Of a stretch of DNA of 59,722 bases, positions 43,331 to 52,523 are shown piece by piece; position 1 is the first letter of the stretch; each line of letters starts with the position of its first letter. Location of the stretch: NCBI GenBank assembly GCA_947576945.1, contig CANPTH010000021.1, forward strand, positions 1-59,722, read 5' to 3'. This DNA is from an uncultured Lachnospiraceae bacterium. Its GTDB lineage: Bacteria > Bacillota > Clostridia > Lachnospirales > Lachnospiraceae. The position numbers and the translations under genes are program-made. Below the pieces are notes generated by a model. The model saw nothing but the letters and a program-made list of their open reading frames with translations, was not told where the DNA came from and did no database searches.

Positions 43331-43356
43331 GCTTTGTGCTGAGGATGCAATACCTG

Positions 43357-44382
43357 TTACACCTGCACTTCTCCTGCCAGAACCTTCTTATAGTCCTCCA
43401 GATTCTTCTGCAGCAGTGTCGGCGTATCTAATCCATACGGACATTTGCTCTTACACTGATCGCAATGGATGCAATTCTCGATCTTCCTCATCTTCTCCTG
43501 TCCCGCCGGACTTAAATGGCTTTCGGATGGTGAGCGCCGCAGGAGCAGAGACATTCTCGCACAATTATTGATCTCGATCCCTGCCGGACATGGCATGCAG
43601 TAACCGCAGCCTCTGCAGAAATCCCCCAAAAGCTCTTCTCTGTCACGGCGAATCACCTCCGACAGCTCTTTGGTCATAACAGGCGGCGTCTGAATATAAG
43701 ACAGAAATTCATTCAGCTCGGCCTCTCTTTGCACACCCCAGATCGGAAGCACATTATCATACTGCGCAAGAAAGGCATACGCGGCCGCCGAATTATTGAT
43801 CAGCCCTCCTGACAGCGCCTTCATGGCAATAAATCCCATATCTGCCTTCCTGCATTTCTCGACCAGTTCGATATCTTTATCAGTCGCAAGGTAGCAGAAA
43901 GGAAACTGCAGTGTTTCATACAGTCCACTGTCAATCGCCTCATGCGCCACAGCCAGACGATGATTCGTGATACCGATGTGCCTGATTTTTCCCTGCGCCT
44001 TAGCTTCCATTGCCGCATCATACAATCCGCTGTCATCTCCTGGTTTCGGACAGAACGCCGGATTGTGGAACTGATACAAGTCAATATACCCTGTCTGCAG
44101 CTGCTGCAGGCTGCTCTCCAGATCCTTCCGGAAATCTTCCGCATTCTGCGCCCCTGTCTTCGTCGCAATAAATATTTTATCACGCATCCCCGCAAAGGCA
44201 AGCCCTATTTTGTGCTCACTGTCCGTATACCATCGCGCCGTATCAAAAAAAGTAATACCGTTATTATATGCTTTTCTCAGCAGATATACCGCTTCTTCAT
44301 CAGAAATTCTCTGAATGGGCAGAGCGCCAAATCCGTTTTTATCTGCCGTGATCCCAGTCTTACCAAGTGTCACAGTACTCAT
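43357..44382 (-). CDS. Aldo/keto reductase with C-terminal ferredoxin domain
   Basis: This 341-residue protein has an aldo/keto reductase barrel (FDTARWYTDSEHKIG, ATKTGAQ, DLYQFHN, GITNH) followed from about residue 260 by cysteine motifs CRGCGYCMPCP and CIHCDQCKSKCP for two [4Fe-4S] clusters. Such fusions probably use ferredoxin electrons instead of, or with, NAD(P)H. ATG at 44382 is chosen over an upstream TTG. It follows rnfB by 59 bases. Confidence 0.85.
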   Translation of the reverse strand: MSTVTLGKTGITADKNGFGALPIQRISDEEAVYLLRKAYNNGITFFDTARWYTDSEHKIGLAFAGMRDKIFIATKTGAQNAEDFRKDLESSLQQLQTGYIDLYQFHNPAFCPKPGDDSGLYDAAMEAKAQGKIRHIGITNHRLAVAHEAIDSGLYETLQFPFCYLATDKDIELVEKCRKADMGFIAMKALSGGLINNSAAAYAFLAQYDNVLPIWGVQREAELNEFLSYIQTPPVMTKELSEVIRRDREELLGDFCRGCGYCMPCPAGIEINNCARMSLLLRRSPSESHLSPAGQEKMRKIENCIHCDQCKSKCPYGLDTPTLLQKNLEDYKKVLAGEVQV

Positions 44383-44441
44383 TTTCTGTCCCTCTCTTTC
44401 TCTCAAACCGTGAAACTGACGCCGCTATGCACCGCGCAGTA

Positions 44442-45233
44442 TCAGACAATCACTTTCTTCGGACACTTCTCCTTACATGCACCGCAGCCCGTACACTTAT
44501 CCTGATCTATAACAGCATGAAAATCTTCTATCGTTATCGCATCCGCCGGACAGTTTCTCTTACACAGCTGGCATGCAATACATCCTACGTCACAAGCCTT
44601 AATCGTAGCCGGTCCCTTTTCTCTGGAACTGCATGCCACTATATGCTTTGCATCGTATGGAATCAACGTAATCAGATTCTTTGGACATACGGCAATACAT
44701 TTACCACAGGCCTTGCACGCTTCCTTATCAACTACTGCAACCCCATTCACCACATGGATCGCATCGAAAGGACAGACCTTAACACAGCTTCCGAAGCCAA
44801 GACAGCCGTCATTACAGGTTTTCGGTCCGCCGTTTGGCACAAACGACAACATGCGGCAATCCTCGATACCACTGTAATCATAATCCATTCTCGTACGTTC
44901 CCTGTCGCCCTGGCATCGCACAAAAGCTACCTGACGTGTACTGTCTCCTGCTTCTACTCCCATGATCTGTGCGATCTGGCTGCCAACCTTCTCACCGCCT
45001 ACCGGACAGGCATTGACAGGCGCCTCACCCTTCGCGATGGCTGCTGCCAGCCCGGAACAGCCGGCATATCCGCATCCGCCGCAGTTATTACCCGGAAGCA
45101 CGCCCAGTACGGCCTCTTCCTTCTCATCTACTTCCACTTTAAACTTAATACCGGCAACGCCCAGAAACAATCCGACAAACAATCCAACTGCCCCCACGAT
45201 CGCCGTTGCCATTAAGATTCCGGTCATACTCAT
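44442..45233 (-). CDS. rnfB: Rnf complex subunit B
   Basis: This 263-residue protein has an N-terminal membrane helix, then the Fe-S domain with NNCGGCGYAGCSGLA and multiple ferredoxin motifs (CNDGCLGFGSCVKVCP, CKACGKCIAVCP, CIACQLCKRNCP, CTGCGACKEKCP). It takes electrons from reduced ferredoxin into the Rnf Na+ or H+ pump. It is the last rnf gene, separated from rnfA by an unusual 200-base gap with a palindromic element. Confidence 0.95.
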   Translation of the reverse strand: MSMTGILMATAIVGAVGLFVGLFLGVAGIKFKVEVDEKEEAVLGVLPGNNCGGCGYAGCSGLAAAIAKGEAPVNACPVGGEKVGSQIAQIMGVEAGDSTRQVAFVRCQGDRERTRMDYDYSGIEDCRMLSFVPNGGPKTCNDGCLGFGSCVKVCPFDAIHVVNGVAVVDKEACKACGKCIAVCPKNLITLIPYDAKHIVACSSREKGPATIKACDVGCIACQLCKRNCPADAITIEDFHAVIDQDKCTGCGACKEKCPKKVIV

Positions 45234-45296
45234 ACTCTGTCATCCCTTCTTTACAGAACAGTTCTTCCTGTACACCCTGCTCTAAAATTTATATCC

Positions 45297-45438
45297 TATA
45301 GTTACAGTAAACGCCATAACAAATTTCTGTTTCCGGCTCTTGCAGCAGCCATATACGGTAGCTCCTGCAAGGCTGAAAACGAAATTTCTAATATCGTTAA
45401 CTATAGCGACATTGGAAATTTCGTTTACTATAATTATA
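45297..45438. repeat. Palindromic element between rnfA and rnfB
   Basis: The ends TATAGTTACAGTAAACG (45297-45313) and CGTTTACTATAATTATA (45422-45438) are inverted repeats with 15 of 17 matches. Inside are CGAAATTTC/GAAATTTCG and CTTGCAG/CTGCAAG arms. The right end overlaps the last codons and stop of rnfA. It resembles a miniature element inserted in the operon. Confidence 0.6.
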
Positions 45439-46012
45439 ACAGCCCCGAAAAACCACAGAAAGCGATGGCCATCAATCCTGCCGTAACAAGAACGATCGGC
45501 ATGCCCTGAAAAGATTCCGGTATATCATTATACTTCAATTTCTCTCTGATACCCGCCAGGATCACGATTGATACTGTAAATCCCGCCGCTGTAGCAAATC
45601 CATTCACGATTCCGGTCAAAATCCCGTACTCCTTCTGTACGTTGGTAAGCGCCACGCCAAGCACGGCACAGTTGGTCGTGATCAACGGTAAATACACCCC
45701 CAGTGACTGGTACAGAGCCGGCATGAATTTCTTAAGAAACATCTCCACAAACTGTACCAATGCTGCTATGACAAGGATAAACACGATGGTCTGCAGATAC
45801 TTAAGATCCAAAGGTTCCAGAATATATTGATAGATTGCCCCTGTCACAGCAGAAGCCAGCGTAATAACAAAGATGACTGCCACTCCCATGCCTGTGGCCG
45901 TATCCGTCTTCTTCGATACGCCAAGAAACGGGCATAAACCCAAAAACTGGCTCAACACAACGTTATTCACTAAAGAGGATGCAATTAAAATCACCAGCAG
46001 TTCCTTAACCAT
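45434..46012 (-). CDS. rnfA: Rnf complex subunit A
   Basis: This 192-residue integral membrane protein has six helices. The conserved cysteines in LGLCPFLG and ITTNCAVLG bind the membrane [2Fe-2S] cluster shared with RnfE. It forms the electron path across the membrane. Its start overlaps the rnfE stop by eight bases. Confidence 0.95.
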   Translation of the reverse strand: MVKELLVILIASSLVNNVVLSQFLGLCPFLGVSKKTDTATGMGVAVIFVITLASAVTGAIYQYILEPLDLKYLQTIVFILVIAALVQFVEMFLKKFMPALYQSLGVYLPLITTNCAVLGVALTNVQKEYGILTGIVNGFATAAGFTVSIVILAGIREKLKYNDIPESFQGMPIVLVTAGLMAIAFCGFSGLL

Positions 46013-46748
46013 TCTTCTCCCCCTCCTTTATCTGCCCGCCGTTCGTACCGCCTGCTTTCTCGTCATATAATCTGTGCGCACAACCGGCATCAGCACAGTT
46101 CATACAGTCATTTCCACATCCCGACTGTATCCTGGACATATCCTTTCCTTTCTTCTCCCCGTTGATCTTCACCTTATTCTGGATCGCAGTCAGAAGCGCC
46201 AGCACAAAGAATGCTCCCGGCGCCATGATGAAAATACTGACAGGAACAAAGCTGTCCGGCATCACATGAATGCCGAAGATCTCGCCCGCTCCAAGAAGCT
46301 CACGAACCGCTCCGATACAGGTCAGTGCCACGGAAAAGCCCAGTCCCATACCGATTCCGTCAAACAGGGATGGCAGTACCGGATTCTTATAGGCGTAAGC
46401 TTCCGCACGCCCTAATATAATACAGTTTACAACGATCAGCGGAATATAAATCCCCAATGCATCGTACAAAAAGGGGATGTAGCCCTGCAGCAGCAGCTCT
46501 ACCACCGTAACGAATGATGCAATGATAACAATAAATGCCGGAATACGCACCTTATCCGGTATGATATTGCGCAGCAGCGAGATAAACACATTACTGAGCG
46601 CAAGTACCACCATGGTGGTAAGCCCCATACCAAGACCATTGACCGCCGATGTGGTGACAGCCAGTGTCGGACACATGCCCAGCATCAGCACAAAGGTTGG
46701 ATTCTCCTTCACAATACCGTTTACAAGACGTTCTTTTGCACTATTCAT
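46005..46748 (-). CDS. rnfE: Rnf complex subunit E with Cys-rich tail
   Basis: This 247-residue six-helix membrane subunit has membrane cluster cysteines C26 (LGMCPTLA) and C109 (VVNCIILG). ATG at 46748 has GGGAGGGGG upstream; the longer frame is discarded. Unlike the compact classical RnfE, it carries a cytoplasmic C-terminal extension with C211, C215, C218 and C223 (CxxxCxxCxxxxC), which could hold an extra metal centre. Confidence 0.93.
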   Translation of the reverse strand: MNSAKERLVNGIVKENPTFVLMLGMCPTLAVTTSAVNGLGMGLTTMVVLALSNVFISLLRNIIPDKVRIPAFIVIIASFVTVVELLLQGYIPFLYDALGIYIPLIVVNCIILGRAEAYAYKNPVLPSLFDGIGMGLGFSVALTCIGAVRELLGAGEIFGIHVMPDSFVPVSIFIMAPGAFFVLALLTAIQNKVKINGEKKGKDMSRIQSGCGNDCMNCADAGCAHRLYDEKAGGTNGGQIKEGEKNG

Positions 46749-47349
46749 TCTCACTACCCCCTCCCAATTCTGTCTGGAAATAGTAAAGCCCCGCATTGAC
46801 TCCATTAGTCACTGCATGTGTCGTAATGGTAGCTCCCGAGATCGCATCGATCTGGTTCTCTGAAGTCGCACCATTCTTTGTATATTCGAATTTGTCTGTC
46901 TGCTTCCCGGCAAACTGCGGTTTTAATACGTCTTCCGCACGCATACCCAGACCGGCTGTCTCCGCAATATCCAGAATCGACATGCCGTTCACCGTGCCGT
47001 CCAGGCGCACCCCGATCGCAAACTGGATATCACCCCCATATCCTTCCTTTGTTGTCACGGTGATCACATACCCCAGCAGACTGCCGGAGGCATCCAAAGC
47101 ACTCATCACTTCATCAATATGCTCCTGACCGTAACCCTCTGCTTCCCACAAAGAAGCATCCGGCTGATTTATAGAAAGCTGTTCGAAAGAAGCTGCATCC
47201 TGAAACACTTCCTGACATGCCTCCTGTTTCTTCCTGGCATTCTGTTCCTCGATAGGCGCTTTCGTAATCTGATATATAAATCCCAGGATCAGACCGGCCA
47301 CCAGCGTGATCACAAGTATAATGCCCGTATTCTTCATCATCTCTTTCAT
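46741..47349 (-). CDS. rnfG: Rnf complex subunit G
   Basis: This 202-residue protein has one N-terminal membrane helix and an extracytoplasmic domain with covalent FMN: the flavinylation motif is SGATITTHAV, where the second Thr carries FMN. It overlaps rnfD and rnfE by a few bases at each end. Confidence 0.94.
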   Translation of the reverse strand: MKEMMKNTGIILVITLVAGLILGFIYQITKAPIEEQNARKKQEACQEVFQDAASFEQLSINQPDASLWEAEGYGQEHIDEVMSALDASGSLLGYVITVTTKEGYGGDIQFAIGVRLDGTVNGMSILDIAETAGLGMRAEDVLKPQFAGKQTDKFEYTKNGATSENQIDAISGATITTHAVTNGVNAGLYYFQTELGGGSENE

Positions 47350-48278
47350 GCCCGCACCCCTCCTTTACCAAATGCTGTCGGACGAGTGATCTTCTCTATC
47401 AGCGGTACCAGCAGGTTGCCGATAATAATCGCATAAGATACCCCCTCGGAAGATGGCCCGAAAATACGGAAAATTCCCGTTAAGACTCCCAACAGAATCC
47501 CAAACAGATACTGTCCATTCTTCGTAATCGGCCTGGTCACATAGTCCGTCGCCATGAAGAACGCTCCCAGCATCAGTCCGCCACCGGCCAGATGCGCCGA
47601 AATATATGCCCAATCGAACCCGTGTCTGCCGAAAACACTGACAAAGATTACAAAACTCACTATGTAGCTTCCGGGAATGCGCAAATCTATGATACCCATC
47701 AAAATCAGGATACAGGCGCCGATCAGAATCGCAATCATGGAAGTTTCTCCGATTGTTCCCGCTGTCCTTCCGATCACCATATCCAGAATATTGACTGCCT
47801 CTCCGCTCTTTAAGGAAGCTAACGGCGTGGCGCCTGCGTAAGCGTCACAGTCAAAATTCGTCATAATCGAGGTAAAAGAGATCAACAGGAAACATCTGCC
47901 TCCCAACGCCGGGTTCATGAAATTCTGTCCCAAACCGCCAAACAGCATTTTCACTACCAGAATCGCGAACACCCCACCTACTGCCCCGATCCACCAGGGA
48001 GCAGATGCCGGCAGGTTCATCGCTAACAGAAGACCGGTCACTACCGCCGAATAATCCCCTATTGTTACTTTTCTCTTACATAATTTTTCAAAAACAAATT
48101 CCGTTAACACTGTGGATGCCACAGTCACCAGAATCAAGATCAGTGCATCCAGTCCAAAATTATAAATCCCAAATCCGGCAGCAGGAAGAAGCGCGATCAC
48201 TACTGTCAACATAATATTGCTCGTGTCGGTCTTGGATCTGACATGCGGATTGGACGATACTTTCATTAAATCGCTCAT
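47346..48278 (-). CDS. rnfD: Rnf complex subunit D
   Basis: This 310-residue integral membrane subunit has about eight or nine helices. The FMN attachment threonine is in AYAGATPLASLK. It follows rnfC by 26 bases and overlaps rnfG by four. Confidence 0.95.
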   Translation of the reverse strand: MSDLMKVSSNPHVRSKTDTSNIMLTVVIALLPAAGFGIYNFGLDALILILVTVASTVLTEFVFEKLCKRKVTIGDYSAVVTGLLLAMNLPASAPWWIGAVGGVFAILVVKMLFGGLGQNFMNPALGGRCFLLISFTSIMTNFDCDAYAGATPLASLKSGEAVNILDMVIGRTAGTIGETSMIAILIGACILILMGIIDLRIPGSYIVSFVIFVSVFGRHGFDWAYISAHLAGGGLMLGAFFMATDYVTRPITKNGQYLFGILLGVLTGIFRIFGPSSEGVSYAIIIGNLLVPLIEKITRPTAFGKGGVRA

Positions 48279-48304
48279 CTCTTAACTATGTACTCCTTTC
48301 TTCC

Positions 48305-49624
48305 TTACTTCTTTTTCTTCTTGGCAAGCTGCATCTTACGCATGGATTTGATAGACTGCGTCAGGGAACGCTTCGCCGGACAGACAAAACTACAGCAGCC
48401 GCACTCGCAGCACTCCATTCCGTCATAGGAAAGGAATTCTTCTTCATCATAGTGCTCTGCAAAATCCGCCAGTTTACTGGGTACAAGGCGGCTGGGACAT
48501 GCTTCCACGCAACGCCCGCAGTTAATACAGGCACTGGGTTCCATACGGGACACATCATCTTCTGTCAGGCACAGAAGCGCCGAAGCCGTCTTCGTTGTGG
48601 GCACATTCAAGTCGAAAATACCAAATCCCATCATGGGGCCGCCGGAAATAATCTTCACCGGTTCCTGTTTGAATCCGCCTGCTTCCTCAATCAATTCATG
48701 ATAATTCGTACCGATGCGCACGATAAAATTCCGCGGATCAGCCACCGCATCACCGGTTACTGTCACAATACGGTTCATCAATGGCTTACCTTCATAGACA
48801 GCATGATATACGGCCACGATCGTGTCCACATTGTTGACCACGCACCCGGCATCCGCCGGAAGCATCGAAGAATTGATCGATCTGCCGGTCGTCGCATAGA
48901 TAATCTGTCTCTCCGCTCCCTGGGGGTATTTAGTTCTCAACGCTTTGACACTGATACGCAATTCATCCTTCGTCAGATTTTTCAAAAGCTCTATGCAATC
49001 CGGCTTATTATCTTCCACTGCTAGTATGGCTCTGGCGTTCTCAAAGAGTTTCAGATAAACCCTGATCCCATCTACCAGCTTCTCCGGTTCCTCCAACATT
49101 CTCCGATAGTCAGAAGTCAGATAAGGTTCACACTCGGCACAGTTCGCGATTACATACTCTATCTTCTCCGGCTCCTTGGGTGAAAGCTTGATGAAAGTCG
49201 GGAAACCGGCACCCCCCATACCTACGATGCCTGCTTCTTTGATCCGTTCGATAATCTCCTCCCTGGTCATCTCCTCCAGAGGTTTGACCGCCGGATAATC
49301 CACTTCTTCATACAACCCGTCATTCTCCACTATAATGCTCATCACATTATCACCGGTAACTACGCGTCTGGGTTCAATCGCCTTGACAGTCCCTGAAACG
49401 GTAGCATAGACAGGCGCCGACACGAATCCACCGGCTTCTGCGATCTTCTGTCCCGTCAGCACATGCTCTCCCTTCTCTACGATCGGCCTGGCCGGCGCAC
49501 CGATGTGCTGTGACAGCGGATATACCAGATCCCCCTTCGGCAATACCGCCTTAATGGGCTTATCCTTAGACAATTCTTTGCCATCATAAGGATGTATCCC
49601 GCCCTTAAATGTTAACTTTGCCAT
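48305..49624 (-). CDS. rnfC: Rnf complex subunit C
   Basis: This 439-residue peripheral subunit is where NAD+ is reduced. A Gly-rich flavin/NADH site (GIVGMGGAGFPTFIKL) lies near residue 130, and two [4Fe-4S] motifs (CINCGRCVEACP, CCECGCCSFVCP) lie at the C-terminus. ATG at 49624 is chosen over an upstream frame. It is the first gene of rnfCDGEAB, the order found in acetogens and clostridia. Confidence 0.95.
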   Translation of the reverse strand: MAKLTFKGGIHPYDGKELSKDKPIKAVLPKGDLVYPLSQHIGAPARPIVEKGEHVLTGQKIAEAGGFVSAPVYATVSGTVKAIEPRRVVTGDNVMSIIVENDGLYEEVDYPAVKPLEEMTREEIIERIKEAGIVGMGGAGFPTFIKLSPKEPEKIEYVIANCAECEPYLTSDYRRMLEEPEKLVDGIRVYLKLFENARAILAVEDNKPDCIELLKNLTKDELRISVKALRTKYPQGAERQIIYATTGRSINSSMLPADAGCVVNNVDTIVAVYHAVYEGKPLMNRIVTVTGDAVADPRNFIVRIGTNYHELIEEAGGFKQEPVKIISGGPMMGFGIFDLNVPTTKTASALLCLTEDDVSRMEPSACINCGRCVEACPSRLVPSKLADFAEHYDEEEFLSYDGMECCECGCCSFVCPAKRSLTQSIKSMRKMQLAKKKKK

Positions 49625-49763
49625 TCTTTGCCCCTCTTTCTTATTCATAGTAAGCTTACATCTTACGGCCAAACTGCCGGATTGGCAGCCGCATGACGTA
49701 CGGCTGTCCCTGTCGTAAAAGCCATAGTTTTTACGATTAACAGCCCACTCTATAAATATACTA

Positions 49764-49778
49764 TTTTTCGACGAAAAA
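49764..49778. promoter_or_regulatory. Small palindrome in the divergent rnfC/exonuclease control region
   Basis: The 339-base gap 49625-49963 has no gene. It holds TTTTTCG-A-CGAAAAA (49764-49778) and a TCGTAAAA/TTTTTACGA inverted repeat near 49708-49732. A plus-strand TTGTTT-N17-TATACC promoter-like pair follows. They may be operators or promoters for rnf and the exonuclease gene; this is only suggestive. Confidence 0.3.
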
Positions 49779-49963
49779 AACTACTGTTGTTTCAAAAAAT
49801 ATGTTAGTATATACCTAAGTTAACGTAATGGATTAGATTCCCTTCCTGTTACAGGTATCCAAACATCCTGAACCACTCCGCGATGTTTTGGCCATGCGGC
49901 CCGCCAGGCGGCAGGCTGAGCATGGTGGGGGATACTATAAGTTATTTAAATAAGGAGACCAAT

Positions 49964-51067
49964 ATGCGGACAAATAACCAAGCATTCAAAAATTTCACAA
50001 TACAGTATCCTGTGGAACAGATTGCGCCTCTGGATAAAGTATTGTTTGTCGATATTGAAACTACCGGATTTACTGCCAAAAGCTCTCATCTCTATCTGAT
50101 CGGAGCCGCTTTCTATCAGGCCGGGTACTGGCGCATCAGGCAATGGTTCGCTGACAAACCGGAGGAAGAAGTCCTCCTGTTAAAAGAATTTTTTACATTT
50201 GCATCACAATACACGCACCTGATCCATTTTAACGGCAATAACTTTGATCTTCCTTATCTGATCCAGAAGTGCGGACAATATCAGCTGCCCTACACTTTTG
50301 ACGGTTTTGAAGGCATTGATCTCTATCGACGGGTGGTCCCTTACAAATTTTTCCTGCACACACCCAACTGTAAGCAGAAAACACTGGAAGAACTGCTGGG
50401 TGTCAACCGGGAAGATCTCTACAACGGCAGGGAACTGATCAGCCTGTATCATGAATATATAGCTGCTCCTCAGGAAGATGCGTGCCATTTCCTGCTTCTT
50501 CATAATATGGACGACATGAAAGGTATGCTGCAGATCCTTCCTCTGCTTGCATTCTATGACCTGTTCAACTGCCCTGTCAAAGCCAGAAAAGTACAGGCCA
50601 ACAGTTTTGTAGATTATCACGGACACGACAGGAAAGAACTTCTGATGAAATTAGAACTGCCCAATCCCCTGCCGCTCACAATATCCACGCTGTCCAACAG
50701 CTGCTATTTCAGCGGAGAAGGCGCAGAAGGCATCCTGAAAGTCCCGCTTTATGAAGAGGAAATGAAATACTTCTATTTTAACTATAAAGATTACTACTAT
50801 CTGCCTGCCGAAGACACTGCACTACATAAGTCAGTCTCCTCCTTCGTAGATAAAGAACACCGCATTCAGGCTAATGCCGCCAACTGCTATACCCGCAAGT
50901 ATGCCGTCTATCTGCCACAATGGGATGTGTTTGCCGAACCATTTTTCAAACGGGATTATAAGAGTAAAGAGCTTTTCTTCGAGCTTACTGACGAGTTAAA
51001 GACAGATCGCATCTTTTTCTCGCGCTATGCACAGTACCTGCTTCGAAAAATGGCCAAAACCTACTGA
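49964..51067 (+). CDS. RNase H-fold (YprB-type) exonuclease-like protein
   Basis: This 367-residue protein begins with a ribonuclease-H-like DEDD exonuclease domain: FVDIETTGF (Asp, Glu), HFNGNNFDLPYL (Asp) and HNMDDMKGM (Asp). The C-terminal half (from about residue 220) is an uncharacterised beta-rich region. YprB-type proteins are thought to act in nucleic-acid processing. ATG at 49964 follows AAGGAGA; the longer frame starts in the leader. Confidence 0.8.
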   Translation: MRTNNQAFKNFTIQYPVEQIAPLDKVLFVDIETTGFTAKSSHLYLIGAAFYQAGYWRIRQWFADKPEEEVLLLKEFFTFASQYTHLIHFNGNNFDLPYLIQKCGQYQLPYTFDGFEGIDLYRRVVPYKFFLHTPNCKQKTLEELLGVNREDLYNGRELISLYHEYIAAPQEDACHFLLLHNMDDMKGMLQILPLLAFYDLFNCPVKARKVQANSFVDYHGHDRKELLMKLELPNPLPLTISTLSNSCYFSGEGAEGILKVPLYEEEMKYFYFNYKDYYYLPAEDTALHKSVSSFVDKEHRIQANAANCYTRKYAVYLPQWDVFAEPFFKRDYKSKELFFELTDELKTDRIFFSRYAQYLLRKMAKTY

Positions 51068-51091
51068 TTCTTTCTATGCCGGCCAAAAGCC

Positions 51092-51130
51092 AAAAGCGCT
51101 TCCAGCAAGGAAACTGCCGGAAGCGCTTTT
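51092..51130. terminator. Bidirectional terminator
   Basis: AAAAGCGCTTCC (51092-51103) pairs with GGAAGCGCTTTT (51119-51130) between the convergent exonuclease and lysA genes, with T-runs on both strands. Confidence 0.85.
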
Positions 51131-51158
51131 CTTCTCTCCAAACATCCAGAATAGACTT

Positions 51159-52430
51159 TTACAACTCTAATTTATTGAAAAAATCAAAGCAGTCAAACGT
51201 TGCGAAATAATCCTTCGCTGTCTCGGCACGCCGAATCAGTTCCACACTGCCGTCCTCTCTCAAAAGCAGTTCCGCCGACTTCAACTTTCCGTTGTAATTA
51301 TATCCCATCGCGAAACCATGTGCTCCTGTATCATGAATGACCAGATAATCTCCCTTCTCGATCTCCGGCAGCATTCTGTCGATCGCAAACTTATCATTAT
51401 TTTCACATAAAGAACCTGCTATATCATATCTGTGATCACAGACCGCATCCTCTTTCCCCAGCACAGTGATATGATGATACGCCCCATACATCGCCGGACG
51501 CATCAGATTAACGGCACATGCATCCACGCCAATATACTCTTTGTGGATATGTTTCTCGTGAATCGCCTGCGTCACCAGTATGCCATACGGACCCGTCATA
51601 AAACGTCCCATCTCCGTATAAATGGCAACGTCACCTAATCCCGCCGGAACAAGTACTTCTTCATATACCTGCCTTACCCCTTCACCGATCACACGGATAT
51701 CATTTCCTTCCTGCTCTGGCATATAGGGAATCCCCACTCCGCCTGACAGATTGATAAAGCTAAGCGTAACACCAACCTTTTCCCTGATCTGAACAGCCAG
51801 TTCAAACAGCTGCTTCGCCAGCTGCGGATAATATTCATTCGTCACCGTATTGCTGGCCAGAAAAGCATGCATGCCAAAACGCTTAACGCCCTTTTCTTTT
51901 AAGATTCTGTAACCCTCAAACAGCTGCTCCCGCGTAAATCCATATTTGGAATCGCCGGGGTTGTCCATAATCCCGTTACTCATCTGGAACACCCCGCCCG
52001 GATTATAACGACAGCTCATAGTCTCCGGAAGATATCCCAACACTTTCTCCACAAATTCAATATGCGTGATATCATCCAGATTAATGATCCCACCCACTTT
52101 AGCACAATATGCATAATCTTCCGCCGGCGTATCATTAGAAGAAAACATGATCTCATGACCGTTGATGCCCACCGCTTCACTCAGCATCAATTCCGTGAGA
52201 GATGAACAGTCACATCCAATGCCGTACTCATGCAGGATCTGTATCAAAAAGGGATTCGGACACGCCTTAACTGCAAAATACTCTTTAAATCCCTTATTCC
52301 ACGCAAAGGCCTCCTGCACAGCCTTCGCATTTTCCCTGATCCCTTTTTCGTCATACAGATAAAAGGGTGTCGGATATTTCTTAACGATCTCCTCTATCTG
52401 CTGCTTTGTCACAAATGGTAGTTTACTCAT
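51159..52430 (-). CDS. lysA: Diaminopimelate decarboxylase
   Basis: This PLP enzyme of about 423 residues makes lysine from meso-diaminopimelate. The PLP lysine is in YFAVKACPNP; HAFLASNTV, NLSGGVGIPY and AGSLCENNDKFA are family motifs. ATG at 52430 is preferred over an upstream TTG. It is the last gene of the 57.5-51 kb operon. The broader alanine-racemase-fold family includes other decarboxylases, but lysA fits best. Confidence 0.85.
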   Translation of the reverse strand: MSKLPFVTKQQIEEIVKKYPTPFYLYDEKGIRENAKAVQEAFAWNKGFKEYFAVKACPNPFLIQILHEYGIGCDCSSLTELMLSEAVGINGHEIMFSSNDTPAEDYAYCAKVGGIINLDDITHIEFVEKVLGYLPETMSCRYNPGGVFQMSNGIMDNPGDSKYGFTREQLFEGYRILKEKGVKRFGMHAFLASNTVTNEYYPQLAKQLFELAVQIREKVGVTLSFINLSGGVGIPYMPEQEGNDIRVIGEGVRQVYEEVLVPAGLGDVAIYTEMGRFMTGPYGILVTQAIHEKHIHKEYIGVDACAVNLMRPAMYGAYHHITVLGKEDAVCDHRYDIAGSLCENNDKFAIDRMLPEIEKGDYLVIHDTGAHGFAMGYNYNGKLKSAELLLREDGSVELIRRAETAKDYFATFDCFDFFNKLEL

Positions 52431-52523
52431 TACGCTCAAGGTTCCTTTCGTTTCTTTTCATAACTCCCCAGTCATGTTCTTTCCTATCCCCCGGCGCATC
52501 ATCAAAACATCTTACCAAAAAAC

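Noticed and set aside
42028..43350. Longer GH25 protein starting at 43350
   Set aside because: The extra N-terminus is translated repeat DNA including the SD motif; the ATG at 43215 has that motif as its ribosome binding site.
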